64,000 bases of DNA from Paenibacillus glucanolyticus NBRC 15330 (GTDB lineage: Bacteria; Bacillota; Bacilli; Paenibacillales; Paenibacillaceae). Location: NCBI RefSeq assembly GCF_004000885.1, contig NZ_BIMC01000008.1, positions 159,147 to 223,146 on the forward strand, in the 5' to 3' direction. This document shows, piece by piece, positions 53,979 to 62,371 of this stretch (the first letter of the stretch is position 1; each line of letters starts with the position of its first letter). Below the pieces are notes generated by a model that saw nothing but the letters and a program-made list of their open reading frames with translations, made no database searches and was not told where the DNA came from. The position numbers and the translations under genes were made by a program.

Positions 53979-54938
53979 ATGGCAAATCAACAACTCAGCC
54001 CGCAGAAAGCGGCAAATGCGCCAGTGAAGAAAAATATTGTAAGAAACCGTGTCGAGCCAGTTCTATTTAACACCTTTAACACGGTGTTCATGATTTTCCT
54101 TGTTATTGTTACGCTGTACCCGTTCCTCAACACAATTGCGGTATCGTTTAATGCCGGGAACGATACGATTCGCGGCGGAATCTATCTGCTGCCGAGAGAG
54201 TGGACGCTGCAGAATTATAAGGCTGTATTCGCCTCAGGAACGATCTACAATGCATTCTGGATTACGGTGGCCAGAACCGTTCTCTCAACCGTATTGAATA
54301 TCTTCCTGACCACGATGCTGGCATACACTTTAAGCCGGCGGGAATATGCCTTCCGCAAGCCGATTACGCTTGTTTTTGTATTGACGATGTACTTTAACGC
54401 CGGTTTGATTCCAGGATATTTCCTGATCAAGGACCTGAACTTGCTGAACAGCTTCTGGGTATACATTCTGCCGTCCATGGTGAGTGCCTTCAACCTGATC
54501 GTGATTCGCACCTACATCGGCACGCTGCCCGAAAGTCTGGTTGAATCGGCAAGAATCGATGGAGCGGGGGATTTCAAAATCTTTATGCAGATCATATTCC
54601 CGCTGTGCAAGCCGGTTCTGGCTACGATTGCTCTTTTTGTAGCGGTAGGCGCATGGAATACATGGTTTGATGCATTCCTGTATACATCTTCCACGCAGAA
54701 GCTGAGCACGCTGCAGTATGAGCTCATGAAACTGCTGTCGTCCAGCATGAATTCCAACAGTAATCCTAATGTGGCCGCAGGGGCCGGGATGACTCAGGAT
54801 TCAGCGACTGCTATGGTAACGCCCTTATCCATACGGGCTGCGGTTACGGTTGTAGCCTCCGTGCCCATTCTGGTCGTTTACCCGTTCTTGCAGAAGTATT
54901 TTGTAGTCGGATTGAACGTGGGCAGCGTAAAAGAATAA
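53979..54938 (+). CDS. Carbohydrate ABC transporter permease, LplC/YtcP-like (system C)
   Basis: 319 residues, six helices from about residue 32. FNTVFMIFLVIVTLYPFLNTIAVSFN at the start and VESARIDGAGDFKIFMQIIFPLCKP (about 189-213, EAA loop) are typical of LplC. A Ser/Asn/Gly/Ala-rich loop (about 250-275) lies before the last helix, and the end reads VVGLNVGSVKE. GAAGAGAGG within the previous gene is the ribosome site. Last gene of system C, followed by a terminator. Confidence 0.95.
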   Translation: MANQQLSPQKAANAPVKKNIVRNRVEPVLFNTFNTVFMIFLVIVTLYPFLNTIAVSFNAGNDTIRGGIYLLPREWTLQNYKAVFASGTIYNAFWITVARTVLSTVLNIFLTTMLAYTLSRREYAFRKPITLVFVLTMYFNAGLIPGYFLIKDLNLLNSFWVYILPSMVSAFNLIVIRTYIGTLPESLVESARIDGAGDFKIFMQIIFPLCKPVLATIALFVAVGAWNTWFDAFLYTSSTQKLSTLQYELMKLLSSSMNSNSNPNVAAGAGMTQDSATAMVTPLSIRAAVTVVASVPILVVYPFLQKYFVVGLNVGSVKE

Positions 54939-55059
54939 AACCGTTGCACAAAATGCCAAACTCCTATCATGCAGATCATGAGGGCAAGCATCCCGTGTTA
55001 TAGTGAAAATCGGCGGGGGACCCGGACGGTTAAGGCTACGAATCAATCATTCATGCGAT

Positions 55060-55112
55060 AGAAAAAGCGATTACTCTGATCTTTTTTAGGTCGGGTAACC
55101 GCTTTTTCTTTT
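55060..55112 (+). terminator. Terminator after system C
   Basis: AGAAAAAGCG (55060-55069) pairs with CGCTTTTTCT (about 55100-55109), with inner TTAC/GTAA, followed by TTTT. The remaining gap to the MoxR gene (to 55316) contains two inverted repeats and no supported gene. Confidence 0.85.
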
Positions 55113-55203
55113 GCTCGGCTAAGAAAGAAGGGGATCATCAACCCAGCTGCGATGGGGCGCAGATCATTCCGGTTTCTATATGAGTGAGGCAGTAGAAGCT
55201 TCC

Positions 55204-55302
55204 AGGTTTTCTAGTAAATGATGTCTATCTTCCTTCTTTCTTGGAAAACCTATTCATAGATTCTAAATTTCGAGTGGTTCTAAATCTAATAATCTATGAA
55301 TA
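55204..55302 (+). repeat. Two consecutive inverted repeats in the leader of the MoxR operon
   Basis: First: AGGTTTTC (55204-55211) with GAAAACCT (55244-55251). Second: TATTCATAGATT (55251-55262) with AATCTATGAATA (55291-55302), 12 perfect base pairs around a 28-base loop that holds a direct repeat of TTCTAAAT. The second stem ends 6 bases before GGAGG (55309-55313) of moxR, so the pair may be an RNA switch for translation or a protein operator. Confidence 0.6.
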
Positions 55303-55316
55303 CAGGTTGGAGGTTG

Positions 55317-56324
55317 ATGTTCTTGTTTAGTTCATCCATACATGCTGAAGAATCAAATCTTCCGGAATGGGCGCCTGATCTTCTGGGGAGAGTTACCAAG
55401 CGGGTTGGCAGTGTCATTGTTGGACATGAGGAGCAAATTTCGTTAACGATGATGGCACTGCTGGCAGGCGGACATGTGCTGCTGGAGGATGTGCCGGGAG
55501 TCGGGAAGACGATGCTGGTGAAGTCGGTGGCAGCATTAATTGGCTGCGACTTCAGCCGGATTCAGTTTACTTATGATTTAATGCCGGGGGATATTACGGG
55601 CGCATCGGTCTATTATCCTCATACGGGTGAATTCGTTTATAGGCCCGGACCGGTAATGGCCAATATCGTATTGGCCGATGAGATTAACCGGGCGTCGCCG
55701 CGGGCGCAATCTGCGCTGCTTGAGGCGATGGAAGAAGGACGCGTCACCGTGGATGGTCATACGTATCCGCTGCCAGCTCCGTTCTTCCTGCTGGCAACGC
55801 AAAACCCTTATGAATACGAAGGGACAAGCCGTCTGCCGGAGGCACAGCTCGACCGGTTTCTCATGCGATTATCGCTCGGATACCCCAACATGGAGGGGGA
55901 ACTGGAGCTCCTGCAGCGGGGAATGGGCAGCCCGAGGCTGGAGGATCTTAAGCCGATCATGATGGGGTCCGAGCTCATGAAAATGCAGCAGATGGTTTCC
56001 CGTGTATTTGTGGATGACAGCATTAAGCGCTACATGGTCAGTGTTGCCGATGCTTCAAGGAAACAGCAGGGCGTGTCTCTCGGGATCAGTCCAAGAGGAA
56101 CGCTGGCCTGGCTCCGTGCTTCGCAAGCAGCCGCATTTTTGACAGGCCGAATGTATGTCATTCCTGATGATTGCCTTCGTGTCGCTGTACCTGTGCTGAC
56201 CCATCGCATCCATCTGGGGCATGATGCACGCGCAGCAGGAGTCACCCCTTATGAAATGGTAGAGTCCATCATTACGAGGTTTGATCTTCCCCGTCAGCGA
56301 AGCCGGAAGGGAAGTTTGTCATGA
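55317..56324 (+). CDS. MoxR-family AAA+ ATPase
   Basis: 335 residues from ATG 55317, close behind GGAGG (spacing 3); TTG 55323 has better spacing and is an equal candidate. Walker A is GVGKT at 61-65 (in LLEDVPGVGKTML), Walker B VLADEINRASPRAQSALLEAMEE with Asp121-Glu122; sensor 1 is LATQNPYEYEGTSRLPEAQLDRF. MoxR ATPases act as chaperones that help load cofactors or assemble proteins, and almost always accompany a DUF58 protein, as here. Its stop overlaps the DUF58 start (ATGA). The structured leader before it is unusual. Confidence 0.94.
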   Translation: MFLFSSSIHAEESNLPEWAPDLLGRVTKRVGSVIVGHEEQISLTMMALLAGGHVLLEDVPGVGKTMLVKSVAALIGCDFSRIQFTYDLMPGDITGASVYYPHTGEFVYRPGPVMANIVLADEINRASPRAQSALLEAMEEGRVTVDGHTYPLPAPFFLLATQNPYEYEGTSRLPEAQLDRFLMRLSLGYPNMEGELELLQRGMGSPRLEDLKPIMMGSELMKMQQMVSRVFVDDSIKRYMVSVADASRKQQGVSLGISPRGTLAWLRASQAAAFLTGRMYVIPDDCLRVAVPVLTHRIHLGHDARAAGVTPYEMVESIITRFDLPRQRSRKGSLS

Positions 56325-57619
56325 GACGCGGTTTGCTGGAATGGTCGAGGGGGATCGCCATCTGGTTCGCAGCGCTTGGGCTCTATCTGTGGTTAGGCGG
56401 GGAATCGCTTCGATTTGTATGGTTAGCGTGTACGTTTCTATTGTTATGCGGGGGGTTAACGAGTTTGTTCGGTCCAACCCGGATGACCATTTCCCGTAGA
56501 AGTTCCCCTGCCTGCATACAGGCGGGAGATTCCATTGAGATGACCGTTCAGATCACCTATCGCTCGGTGCTGCCTCTTCCATGGCTCATCGTAACCGATC
56601 GGATGGGTGGCAGGGAATATCGCAAGCTTCTGTTTCCTGGCATGCGCAAGCGGCTCGAGTATACCTACCGTCTGAACCAGGTTCCCCGCGGAGTCTGGTC
56701 TTCAATCTATAGTGAGGTGGAATGGGGCGATATGTTCGGCTGGTTCAGGACATGCCGGAGTCTGCAAAGTGACACTGGCGGCTTTATCGTACTCCCAAGG
56801 CCCATGAAGTGGCCCGAGGCCCAGGTGCTTGTGCAGGGAAGCGATATGGACAGAGAGGATGAGCGTGCACGGGTGAGGGTATGGAAAGAAACGAGAGGTA
56901 CCGGCGTCCGTGATTATATTCCCGGTGATCCCATGAACCGGATTCATTGGAAGAACTCCGCGAAGCTTGGACGTCTGCAATCTTTTATGCCGCATGAAGG
57001 TTACGGGGTAAGACAGGGAATTGTGCTGGATACAGCGCTCCAAGGTTACTTCGGATATGAAGGAGTGAAACCGGAGGATGCTTTCGAAGAAACCGTATCT
57101 GTCGCAGTAGGACTGGTAACACAGCTTCTTCGCGACAGAATGCCATTCAAGCTGCGAATGGATGGGGCTGGTGTAGCGAATCAGCCTATCGAGTACAAAG
57201 GAGCTTCCTCAGAGCATCATCAGGATATACTGCTGCCGTTTGCTTCCGTTCAGCTGGCTGAGAAGGATTCTGTACGGAGGCCCAGGTTTGAGTTTTCACA
57301 TAACTCTTCAGAGAAAAATACGGAATGGGCTGTAATGACAGGTGTGTTCCATAAGAATGTGGCTGTTACCGGAATAAACCTGCTGAATGAAGGCAGCAGA
57401 AAAGTGACCATTTACTGTACGCAAATGGCAAAGCGGATGAAATCCCCTGTAAACGCATCGCCTGTTCAAGGGGGAGATCAGGATCACCCGGAGTGGGCGC
57501 ATGAATTTTTCAGCAAAGGCGGGAAGCTGGTTTATTTGCAAGAGTTATCGGCTTATGAGAATTCAACCCGGATAGGGGGTGCCGGGTATGAGAGGATCCA
57601 GCAACAGCTCGTCCGTTGA
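56321..57619 (+). CDS. DUF58 membrane protein (von Willebrand-type partner of MoxR)
   Basis: 432 residues. Two N-terminal helices (about 10-50) are followed by a beta-rich region and the DUF58 signature VWKETRGTGVRDYIPGDPMNRIHWKNSAKLGRLQSFMPHEGYGVRQGIVLD (about 188-240, quoted in part). This family is attached to the membrane with a cytosolic domain related to von Willebrand factor A folds, working with MoxR ATPases and transglutaminase-like membrane proteins. It overlaps MoxR by four bases and the next gene by 32 bases, showing a tightly coupled operon. The exact client is unknown. Confidence 0.93.
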   Translation: MRRGLLEWSRGIAIWFAALGLYLWLGGESLRFVWLACTFLLLCGGLTSLFGPTRMTISRRSSPACIQAGDSIEMTVQITYRSVLPLPWLIVTDRMGGREYRKLLFPGMRKRLEYTYRLNQVPRGVWSSIYSEVEWGDMFGWFRTCRSLQSDTGGFIVLPRPMKWPEAQVLVQGSDMDREDERARVRVWKETRGTGVRDYIPGDPMNRIHWKNSAKLGRLQSFMPHEGYGVRQGIVLDTALQGYFGYEGVKPEDAFEETVSVAVGLVTQLLRDRMPFKLRMDGAGVANQPIEYKGASSEHHQDILLPFASVQLAEKDSVRRPRFEFSHNSSEKNTEWAVMTGVFHKNVAVTGINLLNEGSRKVTIYCTQMAKRMKSPVNASPVQGGDQDHPEWAHEFFSKGGKLVYLQELSAYENSTRIGGAGYERIQQQLVR

Positions 57620-59912
57620 AGCTGGCCGTCGGGGGAGTCAGAGGTTGGAAACCAAGCTCCTGCCGAATTTGTTTCATTCCCGATTAACACACGGAACGCT
57701 GCTTCATCGTTTTCTTATTACATTGCCTGTGTTGGGGCTCCTGTCAGAGTGGCTCCTGCCGCTTCACGCTGCGGGAGAGGGGAGCAGCTACCTTGTGCTG
57801 CAAGCCTTATCCCTCTGGGCTGTATTTCTGCTGCTGCAAGGATTGTTTACGTGGCGAGGCTGGGTGTGGCTGCCGCTGAATGCCGTACTGGTAATTTGGC
57901 TATGCTCCCAATTATTCGATTATCGGAATCCGCTCGCGTGGTTTGTTGACTACGCTTCGGCGATACTTCCGGATGATGCTGCGGCATTCAGTCGTGCGTG
58001 GGAGTTTACAGCGTTAAGCCAGGAGACGAGGACCATCGTCCTGCTCGTTGGGTGGGGGATTATGGTATCTGCCGTCCATATGCTGGCATTACACCGCCGG
58101 ACCGTCTGGCTGTTTGGCGGTTCGACACTGCTTTATTTAGCTGTGCTGGAATCTGCCATGGAGGAGAGCATCTATCGTGATATGATGCGGGCTGTGTTGT
58201 ATATTTTGCTGGCACAGGGCATGATGCTGATTCTTAAGCTGAAGCAGGAAACCGTCGAGGGTGCGTGTAGCGATATACAGGTCCATGAGCCTGTAAAAGT
58301 CGGTCGCTTGTCGGGATTGCCCGTGCTGCGATGGGGTCTGATTGTGCTGGCAACCTCATTTCTGATAACAGGAGTTACCCGAATGGGAGGAGCCTTGAGC
58401 GAGCCTTCGGCAGGCATGGGGTTGTCTTTAACCGAGGTGGCCGAGCGCTTGTCGGGCTGGGGGGAGCGGCTCCGGGGAAATACAGAGCCAGCGGTTCCTG
58501 CCTCCCAGGTTACGGGTTATGCTGCTCAGGGAAAAGATTTAGGCGGGCCGCTGACGCTCAGTGATGAGCTGTATTTTACGGCGCAGTCGCCTGTGCGCAC
58601 CTATTGGCGGGGAGACACTTATAACCTGTATGACGGCCGAAAATGGGGGATTGATCCTTCCATCCGCAAGTCGGTCAAGGTATCCGAAGATCTGAGCGGG
58701 ATCCTGCCCTTCTGGGAGCGGCCTGCAGGAAACACGCTGGTTCAGACGCTGACTTTTGACAAGGATACGCCCATTCAGACGCTTCTGGCAGGAGGCATCA
58801 TTACCCGCGTGAATGAGATCCAATCTTCCAGGGAGAGAGGGGCGCCAACCTTATCCGTTGATCGGCTCTCCGAAAGTGTATCTTTACAAGGCCAAAGTGC
58901 GGTAACCGGTTTTACCATTGAATCTTTATACGATCAGCCTGATGTGCCATCACTTCGAAGTGCGTCTGGTGACGATCCGGAATATATGAAAGAAATGTAC
59001 CTGCAGCTTCCCGAACAGCTGCCGCTTAGAGTACGCAATTTAGGGGAGGAGATCACCTCGACAGCTGCGAACAGGTATGAAAAGGCCGAAGCTATCGAAT
59101 CCTATTTGGAGCAGAACTATACGTATTCGCTGCAAACATCGGTGCCGCCTGAGGGTACAGACTTTACGGATCATTTCTTGTTTGATACGAAGGAAGGGTA
59201 CTGTGTTCATTTTGCTACAACGATGACCGTACTTCTCCGATCTGAAGGCATCCCCGCACGCTATGTAACTGGATTTGCACCTGGCGAGCGGGTCGCGGGA
59301 ACGGTCGATCGGTACGAGATCGCACAGAAGAATGCGCATGCCTGGGTTGAAGTCTTTTTTCCCGATCATGGCTGGGTGACGTTTGATCCGACCCCCGGGT
59401 TTGGCATTGAGCCGATGTCGCCACTTTCGGTTGCCAGCGATTCAGCTCCTGCCGGGTTTAAGCCTTGGTTAGACTTCTGGGATTCCGTCATTAACGCAGC
59501 CGTTAAAGTATTACTTCTGATATCCGTGATCGGTCCCGTGATGTTTGGGGGCTTACTTCTGCTTATTCTTCCTGTCATCGTGGCAGTCATTTATCAAATT
59601 CCGGCCGTTCGCGAGAGGTTTGCCTTCATCAGGATGGCCAGAACGATAGCGGTAAGCAGGCGTGAGGGTCTTGTATCCGCTTCCGTACTGGTTTGGGACA
59701 AGCTGCAGCGCCGGTTTGGAGCCTTGGAGAGAGGGCAGACCCTTCGTCAATATGTCCATTCCTTGTCGATTGCCGATGTCGAATTCAGAGCGGATCTGGA
59801 GCAGTTTGCACAGCGCTGGGAGCGGGCGGCATACAAGGACGAACCTTGGTCCCGTACGGAAAAAGTACTCTTTTTACGTCAATGCATCCGAATTGTCAAA
59901 AAACTGGCATGA
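57588..59912 (+). CDS. Transglutaminase-like membrane protease/peptidase (TgpA/YebA-like)
   Basis: 774 residues from ATG 57588 (AGGGGGTGCC upstream; GTG 57579 is a poorer choice). About six N-terminal helices (residues about 38-260) precede an extracellular region with a transglutaminase core: GYCVHFATTMTVLLRSEGIPARYV with Cys539, NAHAWVEVFFPDHGW with His584, and TFDPTPG with Asp600, the full Cys-His-Asp triad. A further helix (about 640-675) and a DUF4129-like cytosolic tail end it. Members may cross-link or cleave peptides at the cell surface. It is the last gene of the MoxR-DUF58-TgpA operon, a set conserved in Bacillota. Confidence 0.93.
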   Translation: MRGSSNSSSVEAGRRGSQRLETKLLPNLFHSRLTHGTLLHRFLITLPVLGLLSEWLLPLHAAGEGSSYLVLQALSLWAVFLLLQGLFTWRGWVWLPLNAVLVIWLCSQLFDYRNPLAWFVDYASAILPDDAAAFSRAWEFTALSQETRTIVLLVGWGIMVSAVHMLALHRRTVWLFGGSTLLYLAVLESAMEESIYRDMMRAVLYILLAQGMMLILKLKQETVEGACSDIQVHEPVKVGRLSGLPVLRWGLIVLATSFLITGVTRMGGALSEPSAGMGLSLTEVAERLSGWGERLRGNTEPAVPASQVTGYAAQGKDLGGPLTLSDELYFTAQSPVRTYWRGDTYNLYDGRKWGIDPSIRKSVKVSEDLSGILPFWERPAGNTLVQTLTFDKDTPIQTLLAGGIITRVNEIQSSRERGAPTLSVDRLSESVSLQGQSAVTGFTIESLYDQPDVPSLRSASGDDPEYMKEMYLQLPEQLPLRVRNLGEEITSTAANRYEKAEAIESYLEQNYTYSLQTSVPPEGTDFTDHFLFDTKEGYCVHFATTMTVLLRSEGIPARYVTGFAPGERVAGTVDRYEIAQKNAHAWVEVFFPDHGWVTFDPTPGFGIEPMSPLSVASDSAPAGFKPWLDFWDSVINAAVKVLLLISVIGPVMFGGLLLLILPVIVAVIYQIPAVRERFAFIRMARTIAVSRREGLVSASVLVWDKLQRRFGALERGQTLRQYVHSLSIADVEFRADLEQFAQRWERAAYKDEPWSRTEKVLFLRQCIRIVKKLA

Positions 59913-59931
59913 AAACAAAGGGCCCTCTTTC

Positions 59932-59961
59932 TTGACGGTATGAATTGGGGTTGCGTATAAT
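59932..59961 (+). promoter_or_regulatory. guaA promoter
   Basis: TTGACG (59932-59937), 18 bases, TATAAT (59956-59961), 29 bases before the guaA start codon. No purine aptamer lies between. Confidence 0.75.
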
Positions 59962-59990
59962 TAATTTCATTAATCAAGGGAGGCCCGGTA

Positions 59991-61529
59991 ATGAATAAGC
60001 CTAATGAAATCATCGTAGTTTTGGACTTCGGTGGACAGTACAACCAACTTATAGCACGACGCATTCGCGATCTTGGCGTTTATAGTGAGCTTTTGCCATA
60101 CAACACGCCCGTCGAGAAGATTAAAGCTCTTTCCCCGCGCGGCATTGTTTTCTCAGGAGGTCCTTCAAGCGTATACGCTGAAAATGCGCCGCATGTGGAT
60201 CCTGCCATTTATGATCTGGAGCTGCCGATTTTTGGTATTTGCTACGGTATGCAGCTTATGGCTCAGCAGCTGGACGGCAAAGTGGAACGCGCCTCGAAGC
60301 GCGAGTACGGTAAGGCCGAATTGGAATTTGCTCCGAACTCAACGCTTGTAAAAGGGATTGAGCAAAAACAAACGGTATGGATGAGTCATGGCGATCATGT
60401 GGTATCGCTGCCTTCCGGCTTCAAGCTGGATGCAGGAACGGAATCTGCTCCGATCGCAGCCATGAGCAACGAAGAGAAGAAGCTGTATGCTGTTCAGTTC
60501 CATCCGGAGGTGCGTCACTCCGTTCATGGTAATGAGATGATCAAGAATTTCCTGTATGAAGTGTGCGGTTGCGAGGGCAACTGGAGCATGGAGACTTTCA
60601 TCGAGGATCAGCTTCGTGAAATCCGTGAAGTTGTCGGCGAGCAAAAAGTACTGTGCGCACTGAGCGGTGGCGTTGATTCCTCCGTTGTAGCGATGCTGAT
60701 TCACAGAGCCATCGGTGATCAGCTGACTTGTATGTTCATCGATCATGGTCTGCTGCGCAAGGGCGAGGCTGAGAGTGTTATGGAGACCTTCGTTGGCAAA
60801 TTCGACATGAAGGTTGTTAAGATTGACGCTCAGGAACGCTTCATGTCCAAGCTGAAAGGCGTAGACGATCCGGAGAAAAAACGTAAAATCATCGGCAACG
60901 AGTTCATCTATGTATTTGATGAGGAATCCAGCAAGTTTGATGATTTTGCATTCCTGGCTCAAGGTACGCTCTATACCGATATCGTTGAGAGTGGTACCGA
61001 GACGGCGCATACCATCAAATCTCACCACAATGTTGGCGGGCTGCCTGAAGACATGAAGTTCACGCTGATCGAGCCATTGAAAGCTCTCTTTAAGGATGAG
61101 GTTCGCAAGGTGGGCGAAGAGCTTGGCTTGCCTGAAGCAATCGTGCACCGTCAACCTTTCCCTGGACCGGGTCTGGCGATTCGTGTACTGGGCGAAGTGA
61201 CGGAGGACAAGCTGCAAATCGTTCGTGATTCCGACTACATCCTGCGTGAAGAAATCGCCAAGGCTGGCCTGGATCGCGAGATCTGGCAGTATTTCACGGC
61301 GCTTCCGAACATGAAGAGTGTCGGCGTAATGGGTGACGCGCGTACGTATTCCTACACCGTAGGCATCCGTGCTGTAACTTCCATTGACGGCATGACGGCT
61401 GACTGGGCGCGTATCCCATGGGATATTCTGGAGAAGATCTCCGTGCGCATCGTGAACGAAGTCGAGAACGTCAACCGCATCGTGTATGACGTGACGTCCA
61501 AACCACCAGCAACGATCGAGTGGGAATAG
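59991..61529 (+). CDS. guaA: GMP synthase (glutamine-hydrolysing)
   Basis: 512 residues. It makes GMP from XMP, ATP and glutamine. N-terminal class I glutaminase (1-195): FGICYGMQ with Cys84 and FHPEV with His171/Glu173. Next, an ATP-pyrophosphatase domain with SGGVDSS (225-231), then the dimerisation domain beginning [26 protein letters not shown] precedes ATG 59991. Single gene between its promoter and a strong terminator. Nearby, pbuG with a guanine riboswitch belongs to the same purine economy. Confidence 0.97.
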   Translation: MNKPNEIIVVLDFGGQYNQLIARRIRDLGVYSELLPYNTPVEKIKALSPRGIVFSGGPSSVYAENAPHVDPAIYDLELPIFGICYGMQLMAQQLDGKVERASKREYGKAELEFAPNSTLVKGIEQKQTVWMSHGDHVVSLPSGFKLDAGTESAPIAAMSNEEKKLYAVQFHPEVRHSVHGNEMIKNFLYEVCGCEGNWSMETFIEDQLREIREVVGEQKVLCALSGGVDSSVVAMLIHRAIGDQLTCMFIDHGLLRKGEAESVMETFVGKFDMKVVKIDAQERFMSKLKGVDDPEKKRKIIGNEFIYVFDEESSKFDDFAFLAQGTLYTDIVESGTETAHTIKSHHNVGGLPEDMKFTLIEPLKALFKDEVRKVGEELGLPEAIVHRQPFPGPGLAIRVLGEVTEDKLQIVRDSDYILREEIAKAGLDREIWQYFTALPNMKSVGVMGDARTYSYTVGIRAVTSIDGMTADWARIPWDILEKISVRIVNEVENVNRIVYDVTSKPPATIEWE

Positions 61530-61548
61530 GATCGGAATAGTAAAATAT

Positions 61549-61597
61549 ACGCTCCCTTTCATTTGCTTCTTTTGGCAGATGAGAGGGAGCGTTTTTT
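61549..61597 (+). terminator. Terminator after guaA
   Basis: A 14-base arm (61549-61562) pairs with 61579-61592 around a 16-base loop, with one mismatch or G-U pair, followed by TTTTTT. Confidence 0.9.
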
Positions 61598-61616
61598 ATG
61601 TCCAAAATGACTTGGA

Positions 61617-61718
61617 CAGAAGCTGTATTATGGCCTGGCGATTCAGGCAGAAGCTTCTATGGCCTAGAGATTTGGGCAGAAGCTTCCATGGCCTAGAGAT
61701 TCGGGCAGAAGCTTTTTT
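61617..61718. repeat. Short tandem repeat, three units of about 29-31 bases plus a partial fourth
   Basis: Units start at 61617 (31 bases, diverged), 61648 (29) and 61677 (29, differing from the second at only two or so bases), then a partial CAGAAGCTTTTTT at 61706. Each begins CAGAAGCT and contains ATGGCCT. There is no spacer between units, so it is not a CRISPR array. No gene covers it. The remaining bases to 62010 are AT-rich without a supported gene. Confidence 0.8.
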
Positions 61719-62010
61719 CCAAGAGGCTAATCATTTCTTATGTCTGATCACCTAATACAATTATAGGGAGAGGCCTCGGTGCAGGGCTATTTTGTCTTTT
61801 TTTTGTATTTTTATTCTATTTATTGAAGCACCAAGCTAGAGTGAACACCAGAATGATTTTAACTCTTTTCAACGCCACTGTGCGCAGTATCCCACGTTCT
61901 GGGGTTGTTTTTTGTCGTATGCGGTCCATTTGTCCTAGATGGGATATGACAAGTGGAGTCAATTTCCGAACGTTTCTTTAAATTAACAAGTTTAATATTC
62001 GTTTTTGTTA

Positions 62011-62040
62011 TTGACAAGCTTGGGCTTCTCGTCCTAGAAT
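62011..62040 (+). promoter_or_regulatory. Promoter of the purine permease gene
   Basis: TTGACA (62011-62016), 18 bases, TAGAAT (62035-62040). The start point would fall about 35 bases before the riboswitch aptamer. Confidence 0.75.
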
Positions 62041-62081
62041 ATGTGTAGAAACTGACATGACAACAACAAATAACGAGCTTT

Positions 62082-62145
62082 TTCGTATAATCCCGGGAAT
62101 GGGCCCGGGAGTCTCTACAGGTCACCGTAATGATCTCGCTACGAA
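62082..62145 (+). promoter_or_regulatory. Purine (guanine-type) riboswitch aptamer
   Basis: The closing stem P1 is TTCGTA/TACGAA (62082-62087 with 62140-62145). Then TAAT, P2 CCCGGG/CCCGGG with a 6-base loop AATGGG, junction AGTCTCTAC, P3 AGGTCA/TGATCT with loop CCGTAA. The specificity base just before UACGA is C (62139), the guanine/hypoxanthine type; adenine switches have U there. Compared with the common pattern, loop L2 is AATGGG rather than GATATGG and one junction base differs. The terminator or antiterminator part lies in 62146-62371 but I cannot draw it with confidence. Confidence 0.85.
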
Positions 62146-62371
62146 AAGAAGAGCGGCAATATAATGATGCGGACTCGTCCAGCATTCGAGACCGGCCAGC
62201 TAGATGGAGCATTGCTCCTGATCGGCTGTCGGTTATTCGATAAGGATGCTGCCCGGCAGCATGCGAATGATTGTTTTGCGGCTCTTTTTTCAAGCGACGG
62301 CCCTGGGGATCTATCCTTAGGGTCTATTTGTGTGTTGCCGTGTCATTAATTTTAAGGGGGATATCTCTACA

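Noticed and set aside
60339..61562. 407-codon open frame opposite guaA
   Set aside because: Antisense shadow; guaA motifs on the other strand are complete.
61617..61718. CRISPR array
   Set aside because: The units touch each other without spacers and there are no cas genes.
62164..62349. 61-codon frame in the pbuG leader
   Set aside because: It lies in the riboswitch expression region and has no ribosome site.
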